From the NCBI GenBank assembly GCA_946479535.1, contig CAMLGP010000099.1:1-8113 (forward strand): a stretch of 8,113 nt of DNA, read 5' to 3'. Position numbers and translations under genes: made by a program. The notes beneath the pieces were generated by a model. The model made no database searches. It saw nothing but the letters and a program-made list of their open reading frames with translations, and had not been told where the DNA came from. Shown in pieces: positions 5,151 through 8,113 of the stretch (position 1 is its first letter; each line of letters opens with the position of its first letter). The stretch comes from an uncultured Bacteroidota bacterium (GTDB lineage Bacteria; Bacteroidota; Bacteroidia; Chitinophagales; Chitinophagaceae).

Positions 5151-8113
5151 CAAGTTTGATTTAGAGGTAGCGAAAATGAGAAGGTTGAGCCCTTATTCTT
5201 GCTACTTTTAGCCTGGATTGTACCTCCCTGACGCTTGATAAAAGCTGCAGCTATGTATAAACCCAAACCTAAACCGGAAAAAGTGTTGTAAGAAGAATCT
5301 GTGATCCGGAAAAAGCGGTCAAAAACCTTATCAACCAATTCTTCCTCAATACCTATACCAAAATCCTGAATATCAATAATTATTTTATCAGGTTCAATTT
5401 TAGAAGATACAATGACTTTTTTTGCCCCGGGCGAGTATTTTATCGCATTACTGAGGAGATTTGTCAACACCTGCCCGGTACGATAACGGTCACCATTTAA
5501 AATTATCGGCCTGGCGAGCTTTTTTATGACAGTATGAGTAGAAGTGGTTTGTTGCATTTCATCTGCTATTTCCTCTATAAGCTCATTAATATTATATTCT
5601 TCTTCCCTAAACTTAAGCCTCCCGTTCTCAATACGGGTAAAATCAAGAAGATCCACAATGAGGTTGGTTAACCTGTCTATCTGGGTATTCAGCTTACCCA
5701 GTAATTCAGTTGATTGTTTATCCTTTGAATCCTTAAACTTTTTTTCAAGGATCTGGGTATACCCTTTTATGCTGGTAACCGGAGTTTTCAATTCATGGCT
5801 GGCAATTCCTATGAATTCATCCTTCTGATGTTCAAGGATTTTCCGTTCAGTAACGTCCCGATAAGTGCCAATGATCCCATTTATTTTAGTGTCATGAAGC
5901 AGGTTACGAAAAATGGCTTCAATAGTCCGGTAGGTTCCATTTTTATGACGGAGGCGGAATTCTCCATAAAGGTTCTTTGACGGGTTGTCAATGGCTGATC
6001 TAAACAGGTCCAGTTTAATATTCCTGTCTTCCGGATGCACTATCGGGTCCATATTAAGATTACGGCCCACTCTTTCTTCCGGCTTATATCCTAACAAAGG
6101 CTCAATGGCAGGGCTTTCATATTTGATGGTGCCATCCTGGTCAAATACAGTAATAATATCAGAGGCATTCTGTACAAGCAAACGGAAACGTTCTTCATTA
6201 CTTTTCAGCGTATCCTCCATTTTCTTGCGTTCAGTCAGGTCCTGTACGGCCAATAATATCAAAGAATCATTGTCATCTTTCCTTGGAAATTTGTGTGCAT
6301 TCAACAGCATGCTTTTTTCCCCAATACCCGGAAAATTATGTGTGACTTCGAAATTATAAAAGGGAATATTGCGGGTCTGGACAAGCTTCAGGTTTTTTCT
6401 TAATTCCGGTATATTCCATTGGCCATTACCAAGCTCGTAAAGGAATTGGTCCTCTGTTTCCTCAGGCGTAACATGGAACGTTTGATAAAATCCTTTATTG
6501 GCGGTTCTAACTTTGAGATCACCTGTAAGCATAATGAGGGACTCATGCATAGTCTCTATTACTGCTTTGGCATAATCACCTGCTTCTTTTAATTCTGCAT
6601 TTCGTATCTGTAATTCCTCATTGATAGTTGTAAGTTCTTCGTTGGTAGATTGAAGTTCTTCCTTGGAGGTTTCGAGTTCTTCATTGATACTTTGCAGCTC
6701 TTCATTAGAAGAAAGAATCTCTTCGTTTGCTGATTGCAGTTCTTCACGAGTAGCTTCAAAATCTTCAGTAATGATCCTGATACTATCGCGTGCTTCTTTT
6801 AACTGGCTTTCCAAAGTGTTGACCCGCTTATCTGCATGATGATTATTAGTGGCGCCGGATCTTTTTATAACACCCGGTTTTGGTACAGGCCGGTCTTTGA
6901 AAACGATCAGATAAAATACATCCCTGCCGGTGCTCTTGATGGGCATTACCTCAATATCAATTTCCAGGGGAACACCATCCAAAACCAGGGGTATCCCTTC
7001 TTTTTTAGCAAAACTGTTATCCTTTTTTGTACGATGAATGGCAGTGCGCAGATCAAAGACAAGTTCCTCCCTGATCATTTTCAGCAAATGAAGGCTGGCC
7101 TTACCGGAAGCGGGCTCTATGAATCTTGAAGTAGACCCGCGAAAACGTAATATTTCGAGATTCTTATTAACCAGCACGCTGGCTGGAACATATCGGTTTA
7201 ATAATAATTTATCTGTTTCCTTTTCAAGATCAGGTTCCTGGATGACTGTTCCGTTGCCGTCTCGTAAGTCATCATTCATCAACTCAATAGAAGAAGGATG
7301 TGTACGAATTGAAAAATCAAGTTGGAGTGGTGTTTTTACAAGACGTTTCGTATATATTTTAAATTGTTTGCTGGCCTGATCAAACAGGTCAATGGCATTA
7401 CCAATTGTTTCTGATTTACCAAGGAGTAGGTAGCCAGTAGGCTTTAATGCATAATGAAAAGAATGCATGATCCTGTTCTGAGGTCCTGATTCCAGATAAA
7501 TAAGCACATTTTGACAACTGATCACATCCATCCTGGAAAAAGGAGGATCTTTCAATAAATTGTGAGGGGCGAAAATACACATGTCACGTATGACCTTTAC
7601 CACCTGGTAATGCACATTCGATTTCACAAAGAACCTTCGCAAACGCTGGGGCGACATGTTTTGAAGAGCGGTTTTCAGGTATATCCCTGCCCGGGCTTTG
7701 GCAATAGCTTTTTCGTTCAAATCGGTTGCAAAAATCTGGATAGAAGTGGTAATTGCCTTTTCTCCCAAATATTCCAGCAGCGTGATTGCAATTGAGACGG
7801 CTTCCTCCCCTGTTGCGCATCCCGGAATCCATATACGAATGGGATCCGTTGCTTTCCGGGATTTTAGCAGTTCAGGCAATATGCGTGTACTAAGTGCATT
7901 ATACAATTCGGGATCGCGAAAAAAGTCCGTAACGGTGATCAACAGGTCCTGGTACAATTCATCAATTTCTGTTTTACTTTCACGGAGCAGGTTTAAATAC
8001 TCATCTATATTTTTAAGCCGGTTAAGCGCCATTCTCCGCATAATACGCCTAAGAAAAGAGGTTTGTTTATAATGACTGAAATCCACTCCTCGCCTGTTAT
8101 GCATCAACATATG
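5150..8113 (-). CDS. Hybrid CheR methyltransferase-PAS sensor histidine kinase (5' end outside window)
   Basis: At least 986 residues counted from M8110; the frame is still open at the right edge. The visible protein begins at the CheR N-terminal helices (VDFSHYKQTSFLRRIMRRMA), and relatives carry a CheB methylesterase domain in front, so a CheB part is probably missing off the edge. In order: CheR N-domain (5-55); SAM-binding methyltransferase (60-260) with IWIPGCATGEEA near 94-104 and LLLGKSETIG; a linker typical of this fusion (about 300-400); a coiled coil (about 430-510) of repeating NEELQS units; PAS 1 (511-635); PAS 2 (638-760, with LLGYKPEERVGRNL and a PAC-like tail); HisKA with H772 in SHELKTP; and HATPase with N-box near 882-894, D916 in DFGIGIEE and GLGLGLYIA near 946-954. 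All kinase motifs are intact. No transmembrane segment is seen, so it is probably cytoplasmic. It should autophosphorylate H772 and pass phosphate to the overlapping receiver gene downstream. The sensed signal is unknown. Confidence 0.93.
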   Translation of the reverse strand, partial: HMLMHNRRGVDFSHYKQTSFLRRIMRRMALNRLKNIDEYLNLLRESKTEIDELYQDLLITVTDFFRDPELYNALSTRILPELLKSRKATDPIRIWIPGCATGEEAVSIAITLLEYLGEKAITTSIQIFATDLNEKAIAKARAGIYLKTALQNMSPQRLRRFFVKSNVHYQVVKVIRDMCIFAPHNLLKDPPFSRMDVISCQNVLIYLESGPQNRIMHSFHYALKPTGYLLLGKSETIGNAIDLFDQASKQFKIYTKRLVKTPLQLDFSIRTHPSSIELMNDDLRDGNGTVIQEPDLEKETDKLLLNRYVPASVLVNKNLEILRFRGSTSRFIEPASGKASLHLLKMIREELVFDLRTAIHRTKKDNSFAKKEGIPLVLDGVPLEIDIEVMPIKSTGRDVFYLIVFKDRPVPKPGVIKRSGATNNHHADKRVNTLESQLKEARDSIRIITEDFEATREELQSANEEILSSNEELQSINEELETSKEELQSTNEELTTINEELQIRNAELKEAGDYAKAVIETMHESLIMLTGDLKVRTANKGFYQTFHVTPEETEDQFLYELGNGQWNIPELRKNLKLVQTRNIPFYNFEVTHNFPGIGEKSMLLNAHKFPRKDDNDSLILLAVQDLTERKKMEDTLKSNEERFRLLVQNASDIITVFDQDGTIKYESPAIEPLLGYKPEERVGRNLNMDPIVHPEDRNIKLDLFRSAIDNPSKNLYGEFRLRHKNGTYRTIEAIFRNLLHDTKINGIIGTYRDVTERKILEHQKDEFIGIASHELKTPVTSIKGYTQILEKKFKDSKDKQSTELLGKLNTQIDRLTNLIVDLLDFTRIENGRLKFREEEYNINELIEEIADEMQQTTSTHTVIKKLARPIILNGDRYRTGQVLTNLLSNAIKYSPGAKKVIVSSKIEPDKIIIDIQDFGIGIEEELVDKVFDRFFRITDSSYNTFSGLGLGLYIAAAFIKRQGGTIQAKSSKNKGSTFSFSLPLNQT
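6611..6746 (-). repeat. 21-base periodic repeats encoding the NEELQS coiled coil
   Basis: Successive units of about 21 bases encode seven-residue steps such as EELQSAN, EEILSSN, EELQSIN, EELETSK, EELQSTN and EELTTIN. They form a continuous heptad coiled coil between the CheR-type part and the PAS/kinase part. Such a helix is typical for CheB/CheR hybrid kinases and would transmit signals in a parallel dimer. At the DNA level the units are similar (TTCTTCrTTG on the plus strand) but not identical. Confidence 0.8.

Overview
The window looks like a chromosomal fragment of a Bacteroidota bacterium, most likely a soil or plant-litter type of the Chitinophagaceae sort. The reasons are an ECF sigma factor of the type common in Bacteroides relatives followed by a FecR-like anti-sigma start, a secreted plant-polysaccharide hydrolase, moderate GC content, and a large CheR/PAS hybrid histidine kinase typical of the phylum. 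The family placement is inference; no rRNA or other marker is present.

Layout. Positions 1-898 (minus strand) hold an ECF sigma gene followed, after a 107-base gap, by the first 61 codons of a probable anti-sigma factor that runs off the left edge. Positions 899-1055 are a divergent promoter region. Positions 1056-3808 (plus strand) hold one secreted GH54 alpha-L-arabinofuranosidase gene now split in two frames. The upstream part carries the signal peptide and nearly the whole catalytic domain. The downstream part carries the last catalytic strand, a NEW3-like domain and a lamin-tail (LTD) domain interrupted by a repeat-bearing insertion. A rho-independent terminator follows at about 3843-3877. 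Positions 3878-4059 have no gene.

Positions 4060-8113 (minus strand) form a signalling and stress cluster. A hybrid kinase (CheR methyltransferase, long coiled coil, two PAS domains, HisKA, HATPase) enters from the right edge and is truncated there. Its stop codon overlaps the ATG of a stand-alone receiver-domain response regulator. After a 166-base leader comes a small heat-shock protein (Hsp20).

How they may work together. Kinase and regulator are translationally coupled and almost certainly form a phosphorelay pair. The Hsp20 gene may be an output or simply a neighbour; its leader has two alternative RNA folds that could matter for control. The sigma/anti-sigma pair is divergent from the arabinofuranosidase gene, which makes a regulatory link possible but unproven. 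The most notable items are the frameshift in the GH54 gene, its unusual accessory domains in place of the CBM42 usual for GH54, the repeat block inside the LTD, and the Hsp20 leader.
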